Positions 1 to 8,726 of a stretch of DNA of 64,000 nucleotides are shown one piece after another. Below the pieces are notes generated by a model. The model was not told the DNA's origin, made no database searches, and saw nothing but the letters and a program-made list of their open reading frames with translations. This DNA comes from Faecalibacterium duncaniae (lineage in GTDB: Bacteria > Bacillota > Clostridia > Oscillospirales > Ruminococcaceae): positions 2,232,001 to 2,296,000 of the forward strand of contig NZ_CP048437.1 of the NCBI RefSeq assembly GCF_010509575.1, read 5' to 3'. Position 1 is the stretch's first letter. The number at the start of each line of letters is the position of its first letter. Made by a program: the position numbers and the translations under genes.

Positions 1-1
1 T

Positions 2-1582
2 GCCGCTCCCACCCCGCCGCCTGCACCGCCCAAGCCGCCGAAGCATACCGGCGGGCTTGCCCCGGAGTCAAAGCCGCCCCGCCGCAAACCGGATGCGGAC
101 ACCGGCGCGGCCAACCCGAAACGAGGTACTGTTTTGCTGATCGTACAAGCCATTCTGAGCATTGCGGCCTTCTTCCAGCTCTGTCGCACCCAGATGCTGC
201 CCGCACTGTATCTTGTCATCATTGCGGCGCTGCTGGTGCTGTTCTGGCTGCTGGTCAAGCGCTGCCAGGAGTACAGCGCCCCCCGCAAGGTATCCCGGGT
301 GTTCTCGGTGTTCCTATGCGCCTTTCTGGCGCTGGGCTGTGTCTGGGCTCAGCAGGGCCTGAGTGCACTGGATAACGTGACCTCCGGCCTTGTCACCGGC
401 ACCGAGGCCAACAAGATCACCAAGGAGCCCTTTGTGGTCTACCTGAGCGGCGTGGACAACCGCGGCGAATTGACCGAAAAGGCCCGCAGCGATGTGAACA
501 TCATTGCCGTGGTCAACCCCTCCACCAAACGGGTGGCGCTCATCAACACTCCCCGCGATTACTATGTTGATCTGGCGGGCACCAACAGCAAGGACAAGCT
601 GACTCATGCCGGTCTGTACGGCGTGGAGACCAGCATGGCAACCCTGGGCAACCTGTACGGGGTCAATGTGGACCAATACCTCCGCATCAACTTTGCGGGC
701 TTCATCAGCATCATCGATGCCGTGGGCGGCGTGGATGTCTACTCCGATCAGGCGTTCACCTCGGTGGGCAGCCCCGGCTATTATGATCCCACCACCTTTG
801 CCGAGGGCTGGAACCATCTGGACGGCAAGAGCGCTCTGGCCTTTGCCCGTGAGCGCCATGCCTTTGCCTCCGGCGATATCCAGCGCGGCATCAACCAGAT
901 GAAAGTCATCGATGCCATGATGAACAAGATCAAATCTCCCACTGTGCTGATGAGTTTTTCCAAGCTGATGGATGCTGTGTCCGACTGCTTTGTGACCAGC
1001 CTTTCTCAGGAGCAGATCTCCGCACTGGTGCGGATGCAGCTGGCAAGCCTGTCTGACTGGGACATCCAGAGCTATACCGTGACCGGCACCAGCGGCAAGA
1101 GCTCCCAGTGCTACTCCGCAAAGGGTCAGAGCCTCTATGTGATGAAGCCGGATGAGAACTCCGTCAACCAGGCCAAGGAGCTGATCGCATCCGTTCTGGG
1201 CGGTGAAGGCACCGTGAGCGATACCCAGCAGACCCCCGAAAAGACCGAGGTATTCACCCCCACGGCTGACCCCAACGCGGGCACCTCTGTGGAGGAATCG
1301 CCCGACAGCGTCATTGTGGAGGAACCTGCCGAGAGCGTGCCTGCGGAACAGCCTGCCGATGAGCAGCCCGCAGAACCCACCCCCGAAGCGCCTGCCGAGA
1401 GCGAGGCTTCCACCGAAGCACCTGCCGAGAGTGAAGCCAGCAGTGAATCCACCGGCGGAGCAGAAACACCTTCTATCTCTCTGCCCACGCAGGAGCAGGT
1501 GGAATCTGCTGCCAACTCCCTGCATCAGGCCGCTTCCACCGTGCTGGATGCCCTGTTCGGTTCCAGCAGCAGCGGAGAATAA
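2..1582 (+). CDS. LytR-CpsA-Psr (LCP) family wall-polymer transferase, 5' partial
   Basis: LCP enzymes move undecaprenyl-linked glycopolymers onto peptidoglycan at the outer membrane face. The frame is open to the left edge, so the start lies outside the window; the first ~44 visible residues are a Pro/Lys-rich cytoplasmic stretch. A TTG at 134 is possible but would remove that stretch and has no clear ribosome site. Three hydrophobic segments follow (roughly 134-370), then the extracellular LCP domain with the motifs VYLSGVDNRGE, NTPRDYYVDL and FARERHAFASGDIQRG, which carry the family's Asp/Arg residues. The last ~110 residues are low-complexity Pro/Glu/Ala/Ser. LCP enzymes commonly act on polymers such as those an EPS locus makes, but a link to the clusters downstream is only inferred. 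Confidence 0.9.
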   Translation, partial: AAPTPPPAPPKPPKHTGGLAPESKPPRRKPDADTGAANPKRGTVLLIVQAILSIAAFFQLCRTQMLPALYLVIIAALLVLFWLLVKRCQEYSAPRKVSRVFSVFLCAFLALGCVWAQQGLSALDNVTSGLVTGTEANKITKEPFVVYLSGVDNRGELTEKARSDVNIIAVVNPSTKRVALINTPRDYYVDLAGTNSKDKLTHAGLYGVETSMATLGNLYGVNVDQYLRINFAGFISIIDAVGGVDVYSDQAFTSVGSPGYYDPTTFAEGWNHLDGKSALAFARERHAFASGDIQRGINQMKVIDAMMNKIKSPTVLMSFSKLMDAVSDCFVTSLSQEQISALVRMQLASLSDWDIQSYTVTGTSGKSSQCYSAKGQSLYVMKPDENSVNQAKELIASVLGGEGTVSDTQQTPEKTEVFTPTADPNAGTSVEESPDSVIVEEPAESVPAEQPADEQPAEPTPEAPAESEASTEAPAESEASSESTGGAETPSISLPTQEQVESAANSLHQAASTVLDALFGSSSSGE

Positions 1583-1599
1583 AACAGGATAAAACAGCA

Positions 1600-1633
1600 C
1601 AAGCCCCGGGCCTTGCAAAAGGTCCGGGGCTTG
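1600..1633. terminator. Hairpin between convergent genes
   Basis: A 13-bp perfect stem (CAAGCCCCGGGCC pairing with GGTCCGGGGCTTG) with an 8-nt loop lies 17 bp after the LCP stop codon and before the stop of the convergent lipoprotein gene. The T-runs are modest on both sides, so it probably serves both genes. Confidence 0.75.
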
Positions 1634-1662
1634 TTGTCTGCTGATTTTACAGAGAAGCGCGA

Positions 1663-2142
1663 TTACTCAGCGTCGCCCAGCTCAAAGGTCTTGACAGAGA
1701 CAGTGCCGTTGCGGCCAACCTTGTCGGTGCGCAGATACTGGCGGGTGGTCTCGCCGTTGCTGGTCACGTCAGCAACATAGATCTGCTCGGCCTCGGCCTC
1801 GATGGGGAACTCCTCGGCCATGCCCTTCATGGGCAGAGCGCTCAGGTCTGCGTAAGCGCCGTTCACCTTCCACAGCTTCATGGTGTCGCCGTTGGACAGG
1901 GTGAACTCGCCGTAGCAGTCAGCGGAGTAGGTGGTGCCGTTCACATCCAGATCCTCGGTGCTGACAACGCTGGCGGCAGCGGCCTCGCTCTCGGCAGCTT
2001 CGCTGGAAGCGGCCACAGAGGAAGCAGCCTCGCTGGAAGCAGCGGAGGATGCGGTGGAGGATGCACTATTGGAGCAGCCAGTCATGGCAACAGCCAGCAC
2101 AGCAGCGGTCAGTGCCAGACCCAGAGTACGATTGATTCTCAT
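1663..2142 (-). CDS. Small secreted lipoprotein, function unknown
   Basis: The 159-residue product has a lipoprotein signal: basic N-terminus, hydrophobic core and the lipobox VAMTGC with Cys23 as the lipidation site. Residues ~24-60 are an almost pure Ala/Ser/Glu linker. The remaining ~95 residues form a small unrecognised domain rich in beta-prone sequence (VNGTTYSADCYGEF, DTMKLWKVNGAY). An AGAAGGAG ribosome site sits 8 bp before the ATG. It stands alone with its own promoter. It is probably anchored to the outer membrane leaflet with the linker spanning the wall; no function is assigned. Confidence 0.8.
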   Translation of the reverse strand: MRINRTLGLALTAAVLAVAMTGCSNSASSTASSAASSEAASSVAASSEAAESEAAAASVVSTEDLDVNGTTYSADCYGEFTLSNGDTMKLWKVNGAYADLSALPMKGMAEEFPIEAEAEQIYVADVTSNGETTRQYLRTDKVGRNGTVSVKTFELGDAE

Positions 2143-2223
2143 GTGATAGTCTCCTTCTATTCTGAAACCATATCAATTCCTGCGCCCGGCGTAAACTTTG
2201 TACGCACCGGGCGTGCATGTGCT

Positions 2224-2252
2224 AGTCTACCACAACTGACTATATTGTTCAA
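2224..2252 (-). promoter_or_regulatory. Predicted promoter of the lipoprotein gene
   Basis: On the minus strand TTGAAC (2252-2247) and TAGACT (2229-2224) are 17 bp apart. A GC-rich palindrome at about 2186-2216 forms a hairpin in the resulting leader. Confidence 0.6.
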
Positions 2253-2261
2253 GACTTTGCA

Positions 2262-2306
2262 CAAAAAATAGCCCTCTCGGTCACGCTGTCGCATGACTGA
2301 GAGGGC
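2262..2306 (-). terminator. deoB terminator
   Basis: The stem GCCCTCTCAGTCA/TGACCGAGAGGGC (2306-2271) is followed on the minus strand by a U-rich run (2269-2262). The stem resembles the TCACGC/GCGTGA palindrome in the repeat at 59449-59565, so it may be a recruited intergenic repeat. Confidence 0.85.
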
Positions 2307-2311
2307 CGATA

Positions 2312-3490
2312 TTACTTCAGGATCTCCTGCAGCACGCTGTGGCCGTCCAGGCTGGAAGCATCCACACCCAGATATTCACACACGGTCTGTGCAATGGTGC
2401 CAAAGCAGAGCCGGGTGCCCAGATCCACACCGGGCTTCACGCCCTTGCCGCAGACCAGATACGGCACATACTCGCGGGTATGGTCGGTGGTCTTGGTGTA
2501 GGAGGGGTCGCAGCCGTGGTCGGCGGTAATCATCAGCAGGTCGCCCTCCCGCATCCCGGGGATGAAGTCGGCCAGGAAGCGGTCAAACTCGGTGGCGGCG
2601 GCGGCATAGCCGGGCACGTCGCGGCGGTGGCCGTAGAGCATATCAAAATCCACCAGATTCACAAAGGCCAGACCCTCGAAATCCCGGGTCTGCAATGCCT
2701 TGGTGAAGGCGATGCCATTGGTGTTGCCGGTGGTCTTGATCTTTTCGGTCACGCCCTGTCCGTCAAAGATATCAAAGATCTTGCCCACGGCGATAACATC
2801 CCTGCCGGCCTCCTTCAGCAGGTCGAGCATGGTGGCACGGGGCGGCTTCAGGCTCAGGTCGTGGCGGTTGGTGGTGCGGTAGAAGGTCTCGGCGCTGCTG
2901 CCCAGGAAGGGCCGGGCGATGACGCGGCCCACGCCGTACGCGCCCTTCAGCATCTCACGGGCGATCTCGCAGTAGCGGTAGAGCTCGTGCACAGGCACCA
3001 GCTCCTCGTGGGCAGCCACCTGGAACACGCTGTCTGCGCTGGTGTAGACGATGAGGGCATTTTCCTTCATGGCCTGCTCGCCGTAGTCCTTCAGCACCTC
3101 GGTGCCGGAATAAGGCAGATTGCAGAGGACTTTGTGGCCGGTTTTTGCCTCAAACTCCTGAATGAGCTCCTCCGGGAAGCCGTTGGGGAAGGTGGGCAGC
3201 GGGTTCGGGCTGACCACACCGGCGATCTCCCAGTGGCCGATGGTGGTATCCTTGCCCATGCTCTGCTCCTGCAGGCGGGCAAAGGCACCGGCGGGCGCGT
3301 CGGTCTTTTCGCCCGCGGTCACACCGTCAATGTTGAACAGGCCCAGCTTTTTCAGGTTGGGGCAGTTGAAATTGGGATGCCCTGCAATGGCCCCCAGCGT
3401 GTTGGTGCCCTCGTCGCCAAAGGCGGCTGCATCCGGCTCCGCGCCGATGCCAAAGCTGTCCAGCACGATCAAAAATACACGCTTTTCCAT
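2312..3490 (-). CDS. deoB: Phosphopentomutase
   Basis: DeoB interconverts ribose-1-phosphate or deoxyribose-1-phosphate and the 5-phosphates, linking nucleoside salvage to the pentose phosphate pathway and glycolysis. At 392 residues it has the family's usual length. It opens with the alkaline-phosphatase-superfamily metal site (LIVLDSFGIGAEPDA, residues ~7-21), has the SMGKDTTIGHWE segment containing the phosphorylated Thr (~90), and ends with the second metal cluster MITADHGCDPSYTKTTDHTREY (~320-345). The ATG follows a GGAG ribosome site. It is monocistronic, with its own promoter and terminator, next to glycolytic genes. Confidence 0.97.
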   Translation of the reverse strand: MEKRVFLIVLDSFGIGAEPDAAAFGDEGTNTLGAIAGHPNFNCPNLKKLGLFNIDGVTAGEKTDAPAGAFARLQEQSMGKDTTIGHWEIAGVVSPNPLPTFPNGFPEELIQEFEAKTGHKVLCNLPYSGTEVLKDYGEQAMKENALIVYTSADSVFQVAAHEELVPVHELYRYCEIAREMLKGAYGVGRVIARPFLGSSAETFYRTTNRHDLSLKPPRATMLDLLKEAGRDVIAVGKIFDIFDGQGVTEKIKTTGNTNGIAFTKALQTRDFEGLAFVNLVDFDMLYGHRRDVPGYAAAATEFDRFLADFIPGMREGDLLMITADHGCDPSYTKTTDHTREYVPYLVCGKGVKPGVDLGTRLCFGTIAQTVCEYLGVDASSLDGHSVLQEILK

Positions 3491-3550
3491 ATGTTTTCAC
3501 TCCATTTTCCTCCGGGCTGCCCCGGAACAGTCGCACTTTTGCTTACCTTC

Positions 3551-3579
3551 ATTATAAGCAAATCCCGCCGGTTATGCAA
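3551..3579 (-). promoter_or_regulatory. Predicted deoB promoter
   Basis: TTGCAT (3579-3574) and a perfect TATAAT (3556-3551) are separated by 17 bp on the minus strand, giving a leader of about 50 nt before the deoB start. Confidence 0.7.
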
Positions 3580-3649
3580 GCGCTTTGTGGTGGAAAGTTT
3601 TTTGTTCAAACCTGATGAAATCTTAGCAGTTTCTTTGCAAAGATTTTTC

Positions 3650-3678
3650 TTGCGCTATTGTATCCAAGAGCTTATAAT
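3650..3678 (+). promoter_or_regulatory. Predicted pyk-luxS promoter with long leader
   Basis: TTGCGC (3650-3655) and TATAAT (3673-3678) have a 17-bp spacer. The leader to the pyk ATG would be ~140 nt, longer than most here, and contains a GCAGCC/GGCTGC stem near 3771-3782. The leader could be regulatory, but I see no known riboswitch class. Confidence 0.7.
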
Positions 3679-3824
3679 GTATAGTGGTATGGTTTTTTGA
3701 AACAGCCATATTGGCGTATACTGCCGCCGCGGGCGCAAAGCAATCACTGCCCGCCAGAGAGCAGCCAGCTTGGGCTGCTGCGTCAAGATAGAGAGCATTA
3801 TAGCGTAAACGTTGGAGGTATTTT

Positions 3825-5573
3825 ATGAGAAAAACGAAGATCATCTGCACCCTGGGCCCTTCTACCGATAAGGGCGATGTCCTGCGCGACCTGATCGCAA
3901 ACGGCATGAACGTGGCCCGTTTCAACTTCTCCCACGGTTCCTACGAGGAGCACGGCGGCCGTCTGGCAAAGCTGAAGGCTCTGCGTGAGGAGCTGGGCAA
4001 GCCCGTTGCCGCCCTGCTGGACACCAAGGGCCCCGAGATCCGTCTGAAGGAGTTCAAGAACGGTGTGGAGATGCTGGAAGCCGGCCAGACCTTTACCCTG
4101 ACCACCCGCGAGGTGGAGGGCACCAAGGAGATCTGCTCCGTCACTTACAAGGATCTGCCCCAGGACGTGCAGCCCGGCGGCACCATCATGCTGGACGACG
4201 GCCTGATCATGCTGCACATTGAGCAGGTCACCGACACCGACATCATCTGCACCGTGCTGAACAGCGGCAAGATCAAGACCAAAAAGGGTGTCAATGTGCC
4301 CGGCGTGCATCTGTCCATGCCCTACCTGAGCCAGAAGGACCGCGAGGACATCATCTTTGGAGTGCAGAACGGCTTTGACTTCATCGCTGCTTCCTTTGTG
4401 CGCACCGCGCAGGATGTGTACGACATCCGCAACCTGCTGAATGAGTACGATTCCAACATCCGCATCATTGCCAAAATCGAGAACCGCGAGGGCGTGAACA
4501 ACATCGACAGCATCCTCTCCGCAGCCGATGCCGTCATGGTGGCCCGTGGTGACCTGGGCGTTGAGATCGACTTCACCGAGCTGCCCGGCATCCAGAAGGA
4601 CATCATCGACCGCTCCTTCTCCTTCGGCAAGCCCATCGTCACTGCCACCCAGATGCTGGACAGCATGATGGTCAACCCCCGCCCCACCCGTGCCGAGATC
4701 TCCGACGTGGCAAATGCCATCTACGATGGCACCTCCGCCATCATGCTGTCTGGTGAGACTGCTGCCGGTGACTATCCCGTGGAGGCCCTCAAGACCATGT
4801 CCGCCATTGCAGAGCGCACCGAGAACGAGGAGCACTACCGCTCCCAGCGCCACGCCGAGATCCAGATCAGCGTCAGCGATGCAACCGCGCATGCTGCCTG
4901 CCTGACCGCCAAGGACGTGAACGCTGCCGCCATCGTCACCGTGTCCGAATCCGGCAACACCGCTCGCCTGCTGAGCAAGTACCGCCCCAAGCAGCCCATC
5001 ATTGCCTGCGTTATGGACGAGCAGGTGCAGCGTCAGCTCTCCCTGAGCTGGGGCATCACTTCCCTGCTGATGGGCCCCGCCCACAGCACCGATGAGCTGA
5101 TCGAGATGTCCACCGCTCTGGCCGAGAAGAACGGCTACCTGCACAACGGCGAGCTGGCCGTTGTGACCGCAGGCGTGCCCGTGGGCGTTTCCGGCACCAC
5201 CAACATGATCAAGATCCACATGGTGGGCAACTGCCTGGCCACCGGTGTAGGCGTGGGCCGCGGCAAGACCGATCTGGTCTCCGCAAGCGGCAAGGCCTGC
5301 GTCTGCCGCACTCTGGAGGAGGTCAAGGCAAAGTTCCGCCCCGGCATGGTGCTGGTCGTTCCCTCCACCACCAACGAGATGCTGGGCTATGTCCGCGATG
5401 CCGCCGCTCTGGTGGTTGAGGAGCCCGGCCTGAACAGCCACGCTGCCATCGTGGGCAACTCCCTGCTCAAGCCCACCATCGTGGGTGCTGCAGGTGCCTG
5501 CAGCCACATCCGCGACGGCCTGGATATCGCTGTGGATTGTGCCCACGGCAGTGTCCAGCGCCTGCAGGCCTGA
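3825..5573 (+). CDS. pyk: Pyruvate kinase with C-terminal PEP-utiliser domain
   Basis: Pyruvate kinase converts PEP and ADP to pyruvate and ATP, the last step of glycolysis. The 582-residue product is longer than the ~470-residue core because it carries the C-terminal PEP-utilising mobile domain also found in Bacillus enzymes; its phosphohistidine-type segment is GLNSHAAIVG. Core motifs include FNFSHGSYEEH near residue 33, the signature IIAKIENREGV (~222) and the metal/substrate loop VMVARGDLGVEI. The ATG follows TTGGAGG at 8-bp spacing. luxS follows 17 bp downstream and is probably cotranscribed. Confidence 0.97.
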   Translation: MRKTKIICTLGPSTDKGDVLRDLIANGMNVARFNFSHGSYEEHGGRLAKLKALREELGKPVAALLDTKGPEIRLKEFKNGVEMLEAGQTFTLTTREVEGTKEICSVTYKDLPQDVQPGGTIMLDDGLIMLHIEQVTDTDIICTVLNSGKIKTKKGVNVPGVHLSMPYLSQKDREDIIFGVQNGFDFIAASFVRTAQDVYDIRNLLNEYDSNIRIIAKIENREGVNNIDSILSAADAVMVARGDLGVEIDFTELPGIQKDIIDRSFSFGKPIVTATQMLDSMMVNPRPTRAEISDVANAIYDGTSAIMLSGETAAGDYPVEALKTMSAIAERTENEEHYRSQRHAEIQISVSDATAHAACLTAKDVNAAAIVTVSESGNTARLLSKYRPKQPIIACVMDEQVQRQLSLSWGITSLLMGPAHSTDELIEMSTALAEKNGYLHNGELAVVTAGVPVGVSGTTNMIKIHMVGNCLATGVGVGRGKTDLVSASGKACVCRTLEEVKAKFRPGMVLVVPSTTNEMLGYVRDAAALVVEEPGLNSHAAIVGNSLLKPTIVGAAGACSHIRDGLDIAVDCAHGSVQRLQA

Positions 5574-5590
5574 TCCTGAAGGAGAACATC

Positions 5591-6043
5591 ATGGAACGCA
5601 TTGCAAGCTTCTGTGTCGATCACACCAAGCTGGACCGGGGCATGTACCTGAGCCGCCAGGACGGTGATGTGCTGACCTGGGACATCCGGATGAAGAAGCC
5701 CAATCAGGGCGATTACCTGACCACCGGTGCCGCCCACACGCTGGAGCACCTGTTTGCCACCTACGCCCGCAACAGCGCAGTGAAGGACGGCGTGATCTAC
5801 GTTGGCCCCATGGGCTGCCGCACCGGCTTCTACCTGCTCACCCGCGGGCTGACCCCGGCACAGGCATTGGCGCTGACCGTGGATTCCTTCCGCTTCATGG
5901 CCGCCTTTGAGGGGGATATCCCCGGTGCCAGCGAGGTGGAATGCGGCAACTACCGCGATATGGATCTGCCCGCTGCCAAGGCCGAGGCAGCCGCCATGCT
6001 GCCGGTGCTGGAAGCACTGACCGCTGACCAGCTGCACTACTAA
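5591..6043 (+). CDS. luxS: S-ribosylhomocysteine lyase
   Basis: LuxS cleaves S-ribosylhomocysteine to homocysteine and the AI-2 precursor DPD, in the activated methyl cycle. The 150-residue product shows the metal motif HTLEH (residues 49-53), the catalytic Cys in GPMGCRTGFYL (~80) and the third metal ligand Cys in EVECGNYRDMD (~118). The start at 5591 is chosen because AAGGAG lies 8 bp upstream; a longer reading frame from 5537 overlaps pyk. It shares a transcript with pyk, an unusual partner for this gene. Confidence 0.97.
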   Translation: MERIASFCVDHTKLDRGMYLSRQDGDVLTWDIRMKKPNQGDYLTTGAAHTLEHLFATYARNSAVKDGVIYVGPMGCRTGFYLLTRGLTPAQALALTVDSFRFMAAFEGDIPGASEVECGNYRDMDLPAAKAEAAAMLPVLEALTADQLHY

Positions 6044-6054
6044 GCGATACAGCA

Positions 6055-6100
6055 AAAGACCTCCCCATGCAGGCAGCACCTGCACGGGGAGGTCTTTTTG
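6055..6100 (+). terminator. luxS terminator, probably bidirectional
   Basis: A long stem (GACCTCCCC...GGGGAGGTC with an inner TGCAGG/CCTGCA) is followed by TTTTT on the plus strand and preceded by AAAA, so it can also end gpmI transcripts arriving from the other side. Confidence 0.9.
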
Positions 6101-6129
6101 CGTTTCAGGAAAGCTTTTTTGCGGAGTGC

Positions 6130-7656
6130 TTACTCCACGATGATGCTCTTGCCGGTCATCTCAGCGGGGACAGGCAGGCCGATATAGGGCAGCATGGTAG
6201 GGGCGATATCTGCCAGGCAGCCGCCCTCGCGCAGCTTCACATCGCCGCAGCCAACGGCCACAAAAGGCACCACGTTGGTGGTGTGGGCGGTGAAGGGAGT
6301 GCCGTCCGGGTTCATCATCTTCTCGGCGTTGCCGTGGTCAGCCGTGATAAAGGCACAGCCGCCTGCGTTCAGCACAGCGGTGACCACCTGATCCACAGCG
6401 GTATCCACAGCCTCAACGGCCTTGACAGCGGCATCGAACACGCCGGTGTGGCCGACCATGTCGCAGTTGGCAAAGTTCAGGATGACCACATCATACTTGC
6501 CGCTCTCGATGCGCTTGACGCACTCAGCAGCCACCTCAGGGGCGCTCATCTCAGGCTGCAGGTCGTAGGTGGCAACCTTCGGGCTGGGGATGACGCAGCG
6601 GTCCTCACCCTCGTAGGGAGCCTCCACACCGCCGTTGAAGAAGAAGGTGACGTGTGCATACTTCTCGGTCTCGGCAATACGCAGCTGGGTCTTGCCATTC
6701 TCGGACAGGTACTGGCCCAGAACATTCTTCAGCTCCACGGGAGGATAGGCGACCTCGCAGTTGGGCATGGTGGCATCGTACTCGGCCATGCAGACATAGT
6801 TGACCTGCTTGCGGCCGCCGCGGCGCTCAAAGCCCTTGAAGTCGTCATCGCAGAAGATGCGGGTCATCTGGCGGGCACGGTCGGGACGGAAGTTCATAAA
6901 GATGACGGTATCGCCATCCTGCACGCGGCCGCCCTCACAGGTGACGCAGGGCAGAACGAACTCGTCGGTCTTATCGGCAGCATAGGATGCCTCAATGGCC
7001 TCGGCAGCGTTGGCAGCGTGGTTGCCCTCACCGTAGACGAATGCGGCGTAAGCCTTCTCCTCGCGGTCCCAGTTGTTGTCGCGGTCCATGGCGTAGTAAC
7101 GGCCGGAAACGCTGGCGATCTTGCCAACGCCCAGCTCATCCAGCTTGGCCTGCAGGTCAGCCAGGAAGCCCTTGCCGGCGTGGGGGTCGGTATCACGGCC
7201 ATCGGTGATGCAGTGCAGGTAGACTTCCTTTGCGCCCATGTGCTTTGCCATTTCCAGCACGCCGAACCAGTGGTCAGCGTGGCTGTGGACACCGCCGGTG
7301 CCCACCAGGCCCATCAGGTGGATGGCCTTGCCTGCCTCAATGGCGGCCTTCATGTTCTTGACCAGCACGGGGTTCTTGAACATTTCACCGTCCCGGATGG
7401 ATTTGGTGATGAGGGTCAGCTGCTGGTAAACGATGCGGCCAGCGCCCATGTTGGTGTGGCCCACCTCAGAGTTGCCCATCTGGCCATCGGGCAGGCCGAC
7501 AGCCATGCCGGAGGCATCGATGGTGGTCATGGGATATTTTTCCATCAGGGCATCCAGATGGGGGGTCTTTGCGGCGACTACGGCATTGCCGTAGGTCTCG
7601 TTGGGCACCCAGCCAAAGCCATCCATGATGCACAGAAGTACAGGTTTCTTGGACAT
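6130..7656 (-). CDS. gpmI: 2,3-bisphosphoglycerate-independent phosphoglycerate mutase
   Basis: GpmI interconverts 3- and 2-phosphoglycerate in glycolysis using Mn. Its 508 residues fit the family (~510). The catalytic Ser lies in GQMGNSEVGHTNMG (~60), and metal-binding parts include the N-terminal CIMDGFGW and the C-terminal FITADHGNAEKM. AAAGGAG precedes the ATG by ~8 bp. It follows tpiA (98-bp gap with a hairpin) and lies downstream of pgk in the same direction, giving a pgk-tpiA-gpmI glycolytic block. Confidence 0.97.
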   Translation of the reverse strand: MSKKPVLLCIMDGFGWVPNETYGNAVVAAKTPHLDALMEKYPMTTIDASGMAVGLPDGQMGNSEVGHTNMGAGRIVYQQLTLITKSIRDGEMFKNPVLVKNMKAAIEAGKAIHLMGLVGTGGVHSHADHWFGVLEMAKHMGAKEVYLHCITDGRDTDPHAGKGFLADLQAKLDELGVGKIASVSGRYYAMDRDNNWDREEKAYAAFVYGEGNHAANAAEAIEASYAADKTDEFVLPCVTCEGGRVQDGDTVIFMNFRPDRARQMTRIFCDDDFKGFERRGGRKQVNYVCMAEYDATMPNCEVAYPPVELKNVLGQYLSENGKTQLRIAETEKYAHVTFFFNGGVEAPYEGEDRCVIPSPKVATYDLQPEMSAPEVAAECVKRIESGKYDVVILNFANCDMVGHTGVFDAAVKAVEAVDTAVDQVVTAVLNAGGCAFITADHGNAEKMMNPDGTPFTAHTTNVVPFVAVGCGDVKLREGGCLADIAPTMLPYIGLPVPAEMTGKSIIVE

Positions 7657-7687
7657 AACGTTGAATCTCCTTTGATTTAGAACAAAT

Positions 7688-7729
7688 AGCGCCCGGCACA
7701 GCGCTGGAAAAACGGCGCAGCCGGGCGCT
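7688..7729 (-). other. Intercistronic hairpin between tpiA and gpmI
   Basis: A perfect 10-bp stem (AGCGCCCGGC with GCCGGGCGCT) encloses a 22-nt loop. The minus-strand side has only a weak U-run (AUUUGUU), so it could be a partial terminator or an mRNA processing/stability element. Confidence 0.5.
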
Positions 7730-7753
7730 GGGAAAACAGGTCAGAGGGCCTTC

Positions 7754-8524
7754 TCAGCCGTTGGAAGCGGCATTGACGATAACAGCAAAATCAGGAGCCT
7801 TCAGAGATGCGCCGCCGATCAGACCGCCGTCCACATCCTTCTTGCTCAGCAGCTCCTCGCAGTTCTTGGCGTTCATGCTGCCGCCGTACTGGACCGTGAC
7901 AGCCTCGGCCACAGCCTCGCCGTACACTTCGCCAATGACCTTGCGGATCTGAGCGCAGACCTCCTCGGCCTGGTCAGCGGTCGCGGTCTTGCCGGTGCCG
8001 ATGGCCCAGATGGGCTCGTAGGCAATGACCACATTTGCCATCTGCTCGGCGGTCACGTCGCGCAGGGCGATCTTGGTCTGCATCCGCACCAGCTCCTCGG
8101 TCACGCCCTCCTCGCGCTGCTGCAGGCTCTCGCCCACGCAGATGATGACCTTCAGGCCCGCATTCAGGGCAGCCAGAGCGCGCTTGTTCACGGTCTGGTC
8201 GGTCTCTGCAAAGTACTGGCGGCGCTCGGAGTGGCCGACGATGACGTACTCCACGCCCAGATCCACCAGCATATCGGCGCTGATCTCGCCGGTGAACGCA
8301 CCGGACTTCTCAAAGTGGACATTCTCAGCACCCACATGGATGTTGGTGCCCTTGGTCTTTTCCACAGCGGTGACCAGATCGGTGTAGGGGGTGCAGATAA
8401 CGACCTCACAGGAAGCATCCTTGACGGCGGGGATCAGCTCATCCACCAGCTTGGCTGCCTCAGTGGCGGTCTTGTTCATCTTCCAGTTGCCTGCAATGAT
8501 TGCCTTACGCTTTGCCTTATCCAT
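7754..8524 (-). CDS. tpiA: Triosephosphate isomerase
   Basis: TpiA interconverts dihydroxyacetone phosphate and glyceraldehyde-3-phosphate. The 256-residue product has the family length and all catalytic parts: GNWKMNK (Lys, ~13), VGHSERR (His, ~100), the Glu in [16 protein letters not shown] (~172) and the phosphate loop [15 protein letters not shown] precedes the ATG by 8 bp. It lies between pgk and gpmI. A strong terminator separates it from pgk, so it either depends on readthrough or has a promoter that I could not identify in the 200-bp gap. Confidence 0.97.
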   Translation of the reverse strand: MDKAKRKAIIAGNWKMNKTATEAAKLVDELIPAVKDASCEVVICTPYTDLVTAVEKTKGTNIHVGAENVHFEKSGAFTGEISADMLVDLGVEYVIVGHSERRQYFAETDQTVNKRALAALNAGLKVIICVGESLQQREEGVTEELVRMQTKIALRDVTAEQMANVVIAYEPIWAIGTGKTATADQAEEVCAQIRKVIGEVYGEAVAEAVTVQYGGSMNAKNCEELLSKKDVDGGLIGGASLKAPDFAVIVNAASNG

Positions 8525-8551
8525 TCTAACGATCTCCTTATCACAAAATAC

Positions 8552-8655
8552 CTCCCCGCCGCCTTCGGTGCCGCCTCTCCCGGCAGGAGAGGCAGGATAA
8601 ACGACATCTCCTGCCTCCCGGATGGGGAGCTGGCGAGCGTCGGCAAGCCTGAGAG
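8552..8655. repeat. Palindromic intergenic element
   Basis: This segment is built of inverted parts: CTCCCC near its left and GGGGAG near its right end, with the strong hairpin GCCTCTCC/GGAGAGGC inside. It ends in GCTGGCGAGCGTCGGCAAGC. The style resembles REP- or MITE-like extragenic palindromes. It has no coding potential and no recognisable promoter for tpiA. Confidence 0.5.
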
Positions 8656-8670
8656 ATCTTATTACCCAAA

Positions 8671-8703
8671 ATAAAAAGTGCGGCGGCGTATATGCCGCCG
8701 CAC
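8671..8703 (-). terminator. pgk terminator
   Basis: A perfect 10-bp stem (GTGCGGCGGC/GCCGCCGCAC) with a 6-nt loop is followed on the minus strand by UUUUUAUUUU. It lies 24 bp after the pgk stop. Confidence 0.9.
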
Positions 8704-8726
8704 CTCAGTGATGCTGGTTCAGATGC

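Noticed and set aside
3798..7680. Long antisense frames over pyk (3798-5546) and gpmI (6067-7680)
   Set aside because: Compositionally odd shadows (Gly/His/Leu-rich) of strongly supported glycolytic genes on the other strand.
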